Source: Sacculina carcini (Eukaryota; Arthropoda; Thecostraca; Sacculinidae). Taken from it: a DNA stretch of 64,000 nucleotides. Location: assembly GCA_916048095.2 (NCBI GenBank), contig OU696575.1, positions 9,686,968-9,750,967 of the forward strand. The letters run 5' to 3'. The notes beneath the pieces were generated by a model, which ran no database searches, was not told the DNA's origin, and worked only from the letters and a program-made list of their open reading frames with translations. A program made the translations under genes and the position numbers. Positions 32,650 through 43,349 of the stretch are shown here, piece by piece (position 1 is the stretch's first letter; each line of letters begins with the position of its first letter).

Positions 32650-33170
32650 CTTTTTAGATCGCCCATATCTCCTCGATATAAACAGATTGAAGTTCGTTAC
32701 GTCGAGAAACCGAATAGGCTGATCTTCAGTTTTGTACTGCAGTAGTTTGATGGCGTAATCCTTTCTCCTCTGTTGTTGTCAACATAATTGGCGTGCTCTG
32801 GTCCCATTATTATTTTCTTTAAAGTAAATATTAGGTCGTTCAAACGGCGTCTGACACACTCCGAACTCTGGGTTTACAGTTGGAAACGCTCTCCTTCACA
32901 GCCGCTGTGAGATTTTTCGGCTAGATTCTTGGATTACTCTTCACTGTGGACTCCACGAAGACAATGTGTTCTGGTTGTGTCTTCTTCCTTGTGCAGCCTC
33001 TTGTGTGTGGAGTGATTTGACCAGCTGTTGATCCAGTCATAGGCGGTAGATTGCTTCACTCCCATATTTATCGCAAATTACCTCCACTCTCCGTCTCTAT
33101 TGAATACTTCATGAATTCTTTTTTTCTTTTCTTGAGCGTCAGATTGCCTTATGTAATTTGCTGGAATCAT
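32650..33170 (-). pseudogene. IS630/Tc1-like transposase remnant, copy 3
   Basis: Helix-turn-helix trace FAINMGVKQSTAYDWI (about 33040-33110) and first-Asp region LDVTNFNLFISRRYGRSKK (about 32660-32730), with Asp-Glu changed to Asp-Val. Frames broken in several places. Confidence 0.6.
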
Positions 33171-33202
33171 TTTATCACAACCTGCCGCTCAACATACTTG
33201 AA

Positions 33203-33961
33203 TACAGTAGAGTGAAGCTCTGCTGGATTCCGGCCCATATTGGTGTTTTGTTCAACTAGCGAGCTGACAGAACCATAAAAAGAGCTGCTGAACGAGACTT
33301 TTATTAATTATATTTTAACTTTCCCGTTCCGTATTCGGACTTTTATCCTATCATCCATCGTTTTATCTGTTCTCGTTGGCAGCTCTCCTGGGACGAATAT
33401 GGTACTAATATACTGAATGCAGTGAAGCCCGAAATCGGACATTGGATGTGCTCTTATCGCCGGAAGAGGTCCGAGGAGGTGGCGCTCTGTCGTCTGCGTG
33501 TGGGTCACACGTACGACCAACGCCACCTAGACTACAGGCTATAGTCTAGGTGGCATTGGTACGACACGCATCGCCATCTTCTACTCGGACAACCTGAACC
33601 TACGTGCAGCGCATGTAATGCACCTCTCCGTGCAACACATCCTGGTGGAATGCCCATCATTCGCAGGCGCGTCAACGTTGTCTTGGATCCATTGAGACTA
33701 AGGACGAGGTTCTTGGAGAGGAGCAGTCGGCGGTCATTGATGGCCGCTTTTTTAGTTTTTACGGCTTTTGTCTTTTAGAATTATTTATTGAGTTTTTGTT
33801 ATTGACTTTCTCATCCATTTTGGTTCACCATCACACTTATTTATTTCATCTTTACATTCCTCATGTCCATCATTTTAGGGTAGTTTAGCTTTCAATGGAC
33901 TGGGGGTGTCGTATGGTCCCAGACACCGGTGCATCCCATAAACACAAATATCGAACGAACG
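33203..33961 (+). mobile_element. 5'-truncated I-clade-like LINE, 3' end
   Basis: Matches the 3' end of the LINE at 14162-20518 from its RNase H (CWIPAHIG) to the CGAA/GAAC tail, with many substitutions and small indels, so it is clearly older. It carries the 41-bp palindromic insert at 33518-33558. Typical 5' truncation. Confidence 0.9.
33511..33565. mobile_element. 41-bp miniature element with P-type ends and 7-bp TSD
   Basis: Core 33518-33558: CAACGCCACCTAGACTA, a 7-base centre and an inverted copy (16 of 17 bases agree). Flanks are exact 7-bp repeats GTACGAC (33511-33517, 33559-33565). The undisturbed site is seen in the intact LINE, where CACACGTACGA runs straight into TACGCATCGCC. The arms equal the terminal motif of the P-superfamily element at 37073 and 55998, so this is an end-only derivative. 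Confidence 0.9.
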
Positions 33962-34176
33962 AAACTATCTACCAGTGTGTGAGAATGGAGATAGTGAACT
34001 CCGAAACGTTACACCAACACAACATCGGTCAATTGCTGAAAAGACTTGATAAAAGCGACCAACAACTCGCAAGAAATATCGAGGCAACGCGAGAAAAAAA
34101 ACTTTTAAACTGCGAATACACAATCGATTTCAGTCTCGTTTGTCTGAGAGAGAATATTCTGCCTGGCTACACCAAC

Positions 34177-34178
<2 letters not shown>
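33962..34178 (+). mobile_element. Penelope-like element fragment
   Basis: Codes KSDQQLARNIEATREKKLLN and flanking text that matches the inverted copy at 60150-60345 (GKRNQQLAKNIVTTRKKL), including the lead CTACCAGTGTGTGAGAATG. It follows the LINE tail directly and ends at a TA run. Confidence 0.6.

Positions 34179-34245
<67 letters not shown>
34179..34245. repeat. (TA)n microsatellite
   Basis: About 33 TA dinucleotides. Confidence 0.95.
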
Positions 34246-34249
<4 letters not shown>

Positions 34250-34330
34250 GAGTCCGCCTCGTAGCCGAGTGGCTAAGACGCACGTTCTGTGCACGAGAGG
34301 TCCAGGGTTCGATTCGATAGAGGTTCATGT
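34250..34330 (+). mobile_element. tRNA-like SINE head
   Basis: Box A TAGCCGAGTGGCTAAG (34262) and box B GGGTTCGATTC (34305) at tRNA spacing, with a paired anticodon arm between. The acceptor stem does not pair, so it is a SINE head or tRNA pseudogene, not a tRNA gene. Confidence 0.6.
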
Positions 34331-35158
34331 TCAGGTCCAGAGGTTCAGGATTCGATTCATACCGTGCCCTGACGTTCCAATGCATCTTATATGCGTTGTT
34401 ATACATACCTTAAATGTATCTTCTCAAATATCTCTCACTTTTGACAGATAGTTTTACATTTCATTTCAAATATTTCAACAACTCGTCCTGATTAAAAACA
34501 TTATTTGTCAGTGATTGTCTTCTCATATTTATCAGTCGTATATAGTACATGGTTTAACATACAAATTAAAATATCAAAGTCCAATTGTACACCATAATAA
34601 TTATACAAATCCCAGCCCACTATCCAACTGTCCTTTAATTTCGTGTCCTCTAATAGAATATTTAGTCTCAAAATTCGCAAAACACCGCTAATTTAATAAG
34701 TGCAATATTGTTTAATCTTGTCCCCTTTATACTAGTCAAACGCATCCTACAAGACATGCAACTTAGTTTCTTCACGCAATATTTCGATATTATTCATACA
34801 TCACACCCAGCATCTACTAAAATATTGATTGGAGGTCCTCCTATATTTACCTAACACATTGATTTTTAACATTAGCTGCAAAATTATTTCTGGGTTTTGC
34901 TTTCTGAACCACATACTGGCCATATTCAGTGGTGGTTTTAGTTCATTTTTTCATACTTAATATCACTGATATTTCCTGATCTATATTTGCTCCATATTTC
35001 ATCCAAATATATTTCTTATATTTCCTAATTTTATTCTGAGTAAGGCTCTGGATGCTGACAAGGCTTAAGGAAAATTGAGATAAAACTCACCTCACAGTTC
35101 ATTGAGCCACCGGTGTGATCGACCGAACATAAAATTCGACACGATGATGCTATTCAGC
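34331..35158. other. AT-rich spacer, nothing recognised
   Basis: No coding frame or repeat structure was supported. Confidence 0.5.
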
Positions 35159-35986
35159 AATAATTCGGTGCTTACGTATTATCGGGAGGACCTTTAAAAA
35201 AACGACTAAAAAATTAAAGTAAATTATTTATTGAAACGGTTAAAACAATAAAATAACATTACATTTGTAATTCCGGAGGCCAGAACGTCGCAATTGCTTC
35301 CAAAAGTGACTCAAAGACATCAGTACAGGCAACATGCTTCCGCCACATGAATTCGGCCAAATACGACTCCAAATGGTGACGTGCAGTGCCACAGTGCTGG
35401 AACCTGCACAAGGAAGCATTCACCCGTGTCTCGACACAATCCACCAAAAATCCACTGCTCGGCCTGCGTTGCTCTTTCGTTTTGTGAACATCGATTCGTC
35501 GATCTCCACGATCATGTCCTTTCCACCGATCTTCTGCTGTGGCAGTTGTTGGATCAAGTACTCGGCAACTGCTTCTCGCATATACGAATTCCAGTCAATT
35601 GTAGTCTTATCGGCCATGTCCAGTTGTTCTTCGCACCATTTGATTGAGGTCAAGTCCTTGGCCCAACAGTAGAAGAAACGGATGGCAGTTACGAACGGCA
35701 AACGACTGTCGACAAACCAATTGTTCACTCGCATATTCACCTTCTTTTTGCATGACTTGACGTTACATTGCCAGAAAATGCGCGAGCCAAAGTAGAGCTT
35801 CATTTTGTGATTGTTCGGACATATTCGTTCAGCCGGCAAGATACTTTTCTCCTGAAGGAACACAACATCCTCTTCCTCAGTGCGCGGTAAATCAAAGATC
35901 TTCATACTAACCAACAAACCCTGTGAAAAAAAAAGCAAAAGTAAAAATCAAAGGTCCTCCCGATAATACGTAAGGACCAATAATTC
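35159..35986 (-). mobile_element. Merlin (IS1016/ISXO2-like) transposon, internally deleted
   Basis: TIRs of about 29 bp (GGTGCTTACGTATTATCGGG at 35167; inverted end at 35978 with one difference) and exact 8-bp duplications AATAATTC (35159-35166, 35979-35986), as expected of Merlin. The minus-strand gene (35420-35938) encodes the N-terminal zinc-like part (CPNNHKMKLYFGSRIFWQC) and the first catalytic Asp (DMIVEIDESMF). After a frame change, WIFGGLCRDTGECFLVQVP joins directly to the C-terminal HHLESYLAEFMWR, so the segment with the second and third catalytic residues is gone. 812 bp, non-autonomous. Confidence 0.92.
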
Positions 35987-36047
35987 TGTAGTTGTCTGGT
36001 CACTGCAGCAATTTGTAGTCGTACGGGTTGTCATGGCTTCAATCAGT

Positions 36048-36618
36048 AGCTATCCGGGTCACGGCACCAAATGTAACGGTGGTAATAATGTGTTGTGATA
36101 TTGATCTTCGTTCGGCTGATCGTGATGTCTTGATAGTTCCTCTTGATGTTGTGTTCCGCGATAACAAGTAATAGTCACCCAGTCGAAGTTTAATTGTATG
36201 TTTTCAGCAACCAGTCAATCAACTACCTTACAGCTATTCTTAAATCTTTATGAATTAATGACGGCTTGCCTGAGTGAGTGGTGAGTCCTACCTCGCACGT
36301 CGCTAGTCCAACCAAACCAAGCCAACTGACCCACCAACAAGCACAGCCCAAGCACAGCCTCCCCTATTCTTAGTAAACCCGGGTTATATACCTACGAACA
36401 CATGTCGTTGGCACCATATACCGCAAGCGATGCCAGCTGGCCAAACCGCTCGAACTACACAACCGGGACACAAACTATTTCTAAACGCGATCTGACAGTA
36501 CACAGGCGTGTTGCCTCGAGATGATCAGCCAAGTCAGACGTACAAAAAAGGGTCATAAAATACTATCACACATTGCCAAACATATCAGGCGCCGTGTACT
36601 ACTGGCGTCGCCCTAACA
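36048..36618 (-). mobile_element. BEL/Pao LTR relic with primer-binding site
   Basis: On the minus strand a segment of about 547 bp starts TGTTAGGG and ends ACCGTTACA (36072-36618), followed by TTTGGTGCCGTGACCCGG, the start of the internal region conserved in BEL/Pao elements. A TATATAA box lies near 36393. Only a few tens of bases of internal region remain, so it is a fragment without coding capacity. Age uncertain; no partner LTR is in the window. Confidence 0.75.
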
Positions 36619-36734
36619 CATAAATTAGCCTAACGACAGCTGCACAAGCAGGCCGCGAAAGAACGCGAACGTAAACTGAGAAAGGGAGAGAAAGAAAACT
36701 GAGTAAACTGACAGATAGAAAACTGGTCTGATTA

Positions 36735-37060
36735 TAACTTTGTTATACACTCCCACCGTCCTTGAAACGATTCACCCAGTTTCTCACTGAACGTTCACTC
36801 ACGCCAACATGTGACAGTATTTCAGCAGTTTTCAGCCCGGCTTTGTGAAGCGCAATGATCTGGGCAACAGTTGCAAATGTTTATGACTTTTTCTTTCCCT
36901 TTTTTCACCAGAATACACACTAAAATCCACGAGAAACACACTCAAAACACTTCACAACAAAGACACACTGAGAGCGCTACACTTTGTTGTTATGACAACC
37001 CCGGGCGTTTTGTGACGTCACTTTGATGCGAATTACAAAGAGGTGACATCACACTAGCAC
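36735..37060 (-). pseudogene. Tc1-like transposase, N-terminal fragment
   Basis: Minus strand codes QIIALHKAGLKTAEILSHVG and VSERSVRNWVNRFKDGG, the first helix-turn-helix of a Tc1-type transposase, with a stop a few codons before it. No catalytic domain follows. The 5' side (36920-37060) may hold its terminal region. Confidence 0.7.
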
Positions 37061-37072
37061 GTGGTACTCGGC

Positions 37073-37260
37073 CAACGCCACCTAGATCAGCGCCACCTAG
37101 ATACAGGCCCTTTCACGAAAGTATGACGTCATCGATGGCGGTCGCTTCACTCGTACGGGCGATACGCGTTGTTATTAGAAATTGTACTTAGTGCGGGTGT
37201 TTGACTTTCATTCCGGCTCAATTAAGTTTGAAAGTCATGTTACCAACATAAGAAGCTTCA
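37073..37260 (+). repeat. P-type left terminal inverted repeat
   Basis: Matches, inverted, both 54660-54780 (inner part, to ATGTTACCAACATAAG) and 55850-55998 (outer part). Holds two tandem copies of the terminal motif at 37073 and 37091. Confidence 0.88.
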
Positions 37261-37827
37261 AATACAATTGCAAATAGAATAACTCAATATATTATAAGCC
37301 CACACAGGCATAAGACAGTAAAAACACAAACATGCAACGACCATACACGATACAATGTGGAACGTTTTCGCTTCCATTGTTTCTAATTAATCTTAGATGA
37401 CTTTGCCACAACAATTATTGTTCAGAAGGACATTTACAGCGGTGCACACAATTTTTTCTCCAATTGATTGTAAATTACGATGTTGAGAACAGTACAAGTA
37501 AACAAGCATAATTATTATTTTTTATTATTAACGTTTATTTGTATAGCGCACATTAAAACACACGCGCGAAAAGAGAAATCTTGGTGCAAAAATATAAACA
37601 AATATGTAAGACACGCCGCTTAGGGAAAACAAACATGCGGACAATACACACACCCACAAGCACGCACACTCACACAAACACACACACACACACAAACACA
37701 CACACGCACACAAACATACTCATGCACACACACCGCCAAATTGAAACATGGCAGTAAGAAAGAGCATAAAAAACAACAAGAAAACTTCTAGTAAATATAT
37801 CACGCGAGGCGGGTACGGTATGACAGC

Positions 37828-40704
37828 TCAGAGCGAAGCGTAAGGAGTAAGAGAGTGAGAGTCATGATCAAAATATTTATCAAAGAGATGATTGCGCAGA
37901 GAAGAGGAAAACGATGATAAGGATGTGGAGGAGATAACATGGGAGGGAAGAGAGTTGTACAAACGTGGAGCATAGAAAGGGAAGGATTTACTAGACCAGG
38001 TAGATTCATTGAGGGCTCGTGGACAAGATAAAGGAAGAGGATGACGGCAAAGAAAGTTATTAGAGAGTGTAAGAAGCTGCGAGAGGTATGTAGGTTGCCG
38101 AGGGTCATGCAAAAGTTTATAAACAAGACAGCAAATTTTAAAGTGGATGCGAGGGATGATCGGAAGCCATCGAAGATTGTAGAGATAGGGTGAGGTATGA
38201 CGAAAGTGGGAAGGAGAAAACACGAAACGACAAGATTTATTAATGACATGTTGCAGGATTTTCAGAGAGGAGCGAGGTACATGGAAATATAAAGAATTGC
38301 AGTAGTTGATTCTTGAAAAGATGAAGCAATGAATCAGTTTAATAGCTGAGGGACGGTCGAGAAAAGGGCGGATAGGATATAGCGAACGTAGAATGAGATG
38401 ACAAGTGCGAGCAACAGCAGAAATATTTGCAGAAAAAGAAAGTGAGGAATCAAGAATGACTCCGAGATCGCGAACACTTTGAGATAGGGGTAAAGGGAGC
38501 AGCGGAGGTGTTAAGCTAGGAGGATGTAGAATGAAGAATTCTGATTTGGAAGTGTTAAGAAGGAGACTGCGAGAGGCACACCAGGAAGAAATATCAGAGA
38601 TAATGTCTGATAAGAACGAAGCATGGGGGAAGGGAAGAGGAATAATTATTTGTATATCGTCTGCGTAGACGTGGAACTGGACAGAATAGCGATGGAGAAT
38701 AGGACATAGAGAAGACATGTACAGATTGAAGAGAAGCGGGGCTAGAATAGAACCTTGTGGCACACCGGAAAGTAGAGGAGTTTGCTTAGAAGTAGTGGAA
38801 TTGAATTGCACCGAGTAGGAACGATCAGTAAGATAAGAATGTAGAAGAGAGAGCGCTGAAGAGGACACACCAAGAAAGGAGAGATCTCTGATTAAAATTG
38901 AATGGTCAACTAAGTCAAAGGCTGCTGACAGATCAAGGAGGATAAGCAGAGCAGATTTACCTAATGAAAAATGAGAAAAAACAGTAGTAGTAACGGAGGT
39001 TAGGACAGATTCAGTAGAGTGAGCAGACTTGAAACCCGATTGGAAGGGGTCAAGGGATTTGTTGATGAATGGCGCAAGTTGAGAATACATAGCAGACTCG
39101 AGGAGTTTAGAGGGAAAGTTGAGTAGAGAAATAGGACGGTAACTGCTACATAGCGAGGAATCGAGGGAAGGTTTTTTGAGTATCGGAAGGATGACTGCAT
39201 GCTTCTCAGGAAAAAATACACCATGTAGGAAAGAGCTATTGATTAAATGCAATATAAAGGGAACCAGGAGCAAAATAGAGTCTGATAGGGCACGAAAATT
39301 TATGGGGTCCGCAGGGGAAAGCGAAATGTTTGTTGTAGAAATGATAGTGATGATATCAGGAAGCTCTAGATGAGAAAAGTGAGTAAAATGATCGTGGGAT
39401 TTAGTGTGAGTCAAGCGGGAGTTAGGAGAAGAAATACTAGAAATGGCAATTTGGATTTTATCGGAAAAAAATACAGCAAGGTCGGAGGCAGAGAGAGAAG
39501 ACGAAAGGCTTGGGTTTTGCAGGCCACTCAATGAGTTAAGCGAGGACCACAGAGATTTAGGACAGCGAGAGAGTGACGATAATTGAGATTTGAAGTAGGA
39601 TTGTTTAGCAGAGTATAGGGCAGATATATACAAAGAGCGAGATGAGCAGAAGGATGACCACGTAGCAGTAGTGCAACAGCGTTTCCACACACGCTCGTGG
39701 TAGCGTTGGGCGCGTTTGAGAGAGATTAGTTCGCGATTAAACCAAGGAGGAAGATTGGAGCGATTGGAGGATGAGCATAGTGGAAATATGGCTTCGTTGA
39801 TAGAAGACATAACCTTGAAAAAAGAAGAGTACAATTGGGTAGGGGGAAGTGAGTGAAATTGAGTTGAGGGAAGCATGTGAGAGAATAAAGTTGAGAAGAG
39901 GTGAGGGTCAAAATTTTTGTAATTTCTGTACGATCTGGGGGGAGAAATACGTGGTTTGGGAAAGGGAAGATTGAAAGTGAGGAGACTGTGGTCAGAAGTA
40001 ATGGTATCTGGGGGAAATACAAGAACATCCGGAGGGGTTAGGTCGGATGCTAGAACTGGAGATGGAAAAAGAACAAGATCAAGGGTGTGACCGGAGATGT
40101 GAGTCGGTGAGGTAACAGGCGAGTACAGACCGTAAGTTTGGATCATAGACAGGAATTGAGAGCAATAAGGATTTCGGGAAGGTTGATCGACCCAGAAATT
40201 AAAATCTCCAACTATAAGAAAACGACTGGAGAAGGACGCGAGAAGCACATCAAGTAACACAGGAAATTCGGTAAGAAATAATGACGTAGTTCCCGGATGA
40301 TTGTGGCGATATATTATAACAAAGCAAAATTTCGAGCAGGATGGAATATTGAGAGAAAGAGCGAGGTATTCAAAGGATAAGCATGGGGGACCAAAGTTGG
40401 GTATAGTAGATAAGACTAAGGATTTATTAAATATGCATCCAACACCACCACCGGAAACTTTGGTGTTTGAGCGGGAGGAGTGAATAAAGTTGAAATCAGC
40501 AGGGAGATGGGCAGTAAAAGACGTAACATCAGAATCAAGTAACCAGGTCTCAACGAGGAAGAATAAAGAAAGATTATGAGAGGAAATCAGGTGTGAGAGT
40601 ATAGGAGTCTTATACCGACATGACCTAGTATTTAGAAAACCAAGAGTTAAAGCGCTAGTGTTAGAGGAGGAACGGATGGGCGAGGCAAGAGGGAGCGAAG
40701 GTAG
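37828..40704 (-). CDS. L2-like LINE ORF2: endonuclease and reverse transcriptase
   Basis: The frame is open from just after the ORF1 UGA to 37828, about 958 codons, with no ATG, GTG or TTG in its first 148 codons (first GTG at 40260). Endonuclease (about 20-240): LFFLVETWLL, FVIIYRHNHPG, LIVGDFNFWVD, ITSDHSLL. RT (about 430-700): SSYRPISLLNFPSKLLE, LLDLSAAFDLVDH, LSGVPQGSILAPLLF, FHVYADDIQIII. C-terminus NLRWLPIIPRIHFKI is typical of L2. Lacking an early start codon while coding for an essential endonuclease, it is probably made by read-through of ORF1. Confidence 0.9.
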   Translation of the reverse strand, partial: LPSLPLASPIRSSSNTSALTLGFLNTRSCRYKTPILSHLISSHNLSLFFLVETWLLDSDVTSFTAHLPADFNFIHSSRSNTKVSGGGVGCIFNKSLVLSTIPNFGPPCLSFEYLALSLNIPSCSKFCFVIIYRHNHPGTTSLFLTEFPVLLDVLLASFSSRFLIVGDFNFWVDQPSRNPYCSQFLSMIQTYGLYSPVTSPTHISGHTLDLVLFPSPVLASDLTPPDVLVFPPDTITSDHSLLTFNLPFPKPRISPPRSYRNYKNFDPHLFSTLFSHMLPSTQFHSLPPTQLYSSFFKVMSSINEAIFPLCSSSNRSNLPPWFNRELISLKRAQRYHERVWKRCCTTATWSSFCSSRSLYISALYSAKQSYFKSQLSSLSRCPKSLWSSLNSLSGLQNPSLSSSLSASDLAVFFSDKIQIAISSISSPNSRLTHTKSHDHFTHFSHLELPDIITIISTTNISLSPADPINFRALSDSILLLVPFILHLINSSFLHGVFFPEKHAVILPILKKPSLDSSLCSSYRPISLLNFPSKLLESAMYSQLAPFINKSLDPFQSGFKSAHSTESVLTSVTTTVFSHFSLGKSALLILLDLSAAFDLVDHSILIRDLSFLGVSSSALSLLHSYLTDRSYSVQFNSTTSKQTPLLSGVPQGSILAPLLFNLYMSSLCPILHRYSVQFHVYADDIQIIIPLPFPHASFLSDIISDISSWCASRSLLLNTSKSEFFILHPPSLTPPLLPLPLSQSVRDLGVILDSSLSFSANISAVARTCHLILRSLYPIRPFLDRPSAIKLIHCFIFSRINYCNSLYFHVPRSSLKILQHVINKSCRFVFSPSHFRHTSPYLYNLRWLPIIPRIHFKICCLVYKLLHDPRQPTYLSQLLTLSNNFLCRHPLPLSCPRALNESTWSSKSFPFYAPRLYNSLPSHVISSTSLSSFSSSLRNHLFDKYFDHDSHSLTPYASL

Positions 40705-41910
40705 TCAGGCCGAGATACACGAATGTGAATCAGGGTTAACTGAGACGGCAGTAGAAGAGGAAATTTGAGTAGGAGAGTCACAGGAGAGGGTGCGCATACG
40801 AAGAGAATTACGGACAGCCAAGAGAGATGGACAGGATGAGTCGTAGGAGGAGTGACAGTGGCTACGCCCTGAGCGTACACAGTTTGTGCATTTGGCTGGT
40901 CCAGAACGGTCACATGTTTTGGATGCATGGGAACCGGCGCAGAAGCCGCACTTAGTAGGTTGACTACATTTATCGGCTTTATGGCCGAGCCCCGAGCAAC
41001 GGAAGCAGCGTACAACCCAGTACCTACTGTACACCGCACAGCAGCGCAGACCAATAAATAAGCGGTCTGAACAATCCTTGATGATTGAGCGAGCCGAGGG
41101 TGACACAGATAGAACAGCATGAGTGGCGTTATTCTTCGGCTTGGTGAAAAATAGAACCTGTAGATCCGACGGGGGAAGATCAGTCAGAGAAGAATTTTTT
41201 AGGCGAATAGATGAGAGCAGGCTTTCCGGAGTCATGTCGCTCGGGATGTTAGCGATCGTGATCTTTGGGCGAATATGCCTCAGAGGGGGGATGTGTACCT
41301 CCACATCGGCGAATGCCGCACGAACACAATCTGCAGCGTTCTCCGCCGAGCGTGGCGAGTCACAACGCAGCACTAAGCTACCGTTGGCAGATGGGCGAGA
41401 ACCAGAGACCGGAATTTTCTGTAGAGCTGGAGCCACAAGTTTTTCAGAAATAGGTGTGTCAGAATTTCTGGATTTGAGGACAACCGCGTAGGACTTCAGA
41501 GAGTTGGGAGAACGAGTATCAGCCGTGACAGCTTGACTAGACGAGCTACGGAAATCGGTCAGTATTTCCTGCCGAAATGAGTTGAGGCGAGAATCGACAA
41601 TATTAGCGATTGTTTCAGCAGTTACAGGTGCCACAGTGGAAGCCGAGCAGATCTTTGATTGGCACGGTGTGCAGCACCAAAACAGCCGATGCTTCCTAAC
41701 GGCATTGTACGCCGGGGTGGTCAGGCCCGCACATGATACGTGAAAGCATGTCATACAGCTCTCGCACTCTATATACGATGTGGCGGCGATGGGCTCACCA
41801 CATTGGCAAGACTTCGCAGGGGTAGAGGTGGGAGCAGATGACGAAGGCATTGCAATGGCATAGAGCGATGACAAGCACAGACGTGGACTTGCAGACAGAC
41901 ACACACTCAC
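40705..41910 (-). CDS. L2-like LINE ORF1 with PHD-like finger and zinc knuckles
   Basis: 401 residues; start at 41910 or at the Met 20 codons later (MPSSSAP). A PHD-like finger lies at about 35-85 (CQCGEPI ... CESCMTCFHVSC ... CCTPC). An RNA-binding-like middle domain follows (about 215-310), then zinc knuckles CFRCSGLGHKADKC, CGFCAGSHASKTC and CTNCVRSGRSHC. It ends ...SHSCISA with UGA followed by CUA. The next frame-sharing codons run straight into ORF2. Confidence 0.88.
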   Translation of the reverse strand: MSVCLSASPRLCLSSLYAIAMPSSSAPTSTPAKSCQCGEPIAATSYIECESCMTCFHVSCAGLTTPAYNAVRKHRLFWCCTPCQSKICSASTVAPVTAETIANIVDSRLNSFRQEILTDFRSSSSQAVTADTRSPNSLKSYAVVLKSRNSDTPISEKLVAPALQKIPVSGSRPSANGSLVLRCDSPRSAENAADCVRAAFADVEVHIPPLRHIRPKITIANIPSDMTPESLLSSIRLKNSSLTDLPPSDLQVLFFTKPKNNATHAVLSVSPSARSIIKDCSDRLFIGLRCCAVYSRYWVVRCFRCSGLGHKADKCSQPTKCGFCAGSHASKTCDRSGPAKCTNCVRSGRSHCHSSYDSSCPSLLAVRNSLRMRTLSCDSPTQISSSTAVSVNPDSHSCISA

Positions 41911-42147
41911 GCTCGACAGCGGTAGATCAGGTTAACCTGATACTAGCAAATGTAACGTGAGCGCCTTCACGGCGTTCACACAACACCGCCACACAAGCGT
42001 AACTCACACACTACGCAGCACCACCATAGTCAGCACTAGCACACTCTCACACTCTCACTCGTTCAAAAAATTGATCACAGTAAACACAACACCAGCAACA
42101 CATCCACACTGGACCACTGACAACTGACACCGCAATCACTCAGTTTT

Positions 42148-43250
42148 TCTAGTGCATGAAACCTATCATCGCGCTGGTTTCCAATAATACACAATTTATC
42201 ATACTTATTATACTTCTGCACAGTAAAAACCAAAGCAAAACTATAGTATCAACATAAAAATATTACGCCAAACTTCGGCGACCAATTTCTATCGAATACG
42301 AAATTTTTTCGGATACATGGTTTCACTTCGCGCAGCCAAAATGTTTACATGAATGACAATCCTGTTTTTGAGAAAATGCAATAACCCGCAATATATACGA
42401 TCACTGGATGATGGGAATATGAAATAACAGCGTCACATATACGAAAGATGAGACTTTCAGCAATATCTTTGAAATATCACGAAAATATTCCGCAGAACAC
42501 GTAAAATGTTTCAAGTGCATGATGTGATTAAATCAATATTGCCTGATGAAATCGATATAAATAAATATTATTCGATTTGATAATGTGCAATTACAAATCC
42601 TTCACACAATACTTCGTGATGTCACAGAGCGCATATGTTGTGTGATACACAGACAAAACGTCTTTAGTCAAACTGAACATATTCCCGTATGACATCCATC
42701 AATCCAACCATATCATGAAATGCTCTAAAAACAAAGGCATGTCATCCATAGCTGAATCAGTCATCGAATAAACATTTCTCAACCTGGAGTATTATACGGT
42801 GTCATTACATTACGAATAGTCCACCAACGCAATATTATTTAAATATAATGAGCAGTATCTTAAGTTAAATCAGGATTATTTGTAGCACCCAATGATCTTC
42901 AATTCAATTCAAGTGTATTAATCCACACAAAAGCATTGCTTATCATGGTGTGAATACTACATAAATATATACACATTCATACACTCAACCATATATGTAT
43001 ATACATACACACAAATATATATACACACACTCATATACATACATATGCACATATTCTCGTTCATATACACACATACACCCAGAATATACATATATACACC
43101 TACACATACATACATATATATACATACATATACACACATATATACATACATATACACACATTCATACATGCATGCGTGTATATATACTGACACACTCACA
43201 CACGCTCGCACACTCATACATGAATCCATTATTTAGACTGTACGAGACAT
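42148..43250. other. AT-rich spacer with TATG/CA microsatellite
   Basis: No gene supported. A long ACATATA/CACATA repeat lies at about 42960-43240 and gives false open frames on both strands. Confidence 0.6.
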
Positions 43251-43349
43251 ATACTTGTATACCATACTGAACATGAGCATGCATAAACAAACAACACCAA
43301 CGAATTTGAATCACAATGATAACATCTACCTTGAGGAAGCAAATGGTCT

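Larger units (their letters stand above)
37507..42147 (-). mobile_element. L2-like LINE, full length or nearly so
   Basis: Minus strand. The 3' end has GCGCTATACAAATAAACG and a TAA/TAT-type tail, a phrase common at the 3' ends of L2/CR1-type LINEs. ORF1 (PHD-like finger, zinc knuckles) and ORF2 (endonuclease, RT) share one frame divided by a single UGA. No other stop is seen over more than 1350 codons, so the copy looks young. The 5' limit near 42147 is approximate; no TSD was found by eye. Confidence 0.85.

Noticed and set aside
34255-34325. tRNA gene with Ser/Leu-like box A
   Set aside because: The acceptor stem does not pair and no discriminator region fits; taken as SINE or pseudogene.
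42957-43270. Open frames on both strands rich in Tyr, Cys, Thr and His
   Set aside because: They translate the TATG/CA microsatellite.
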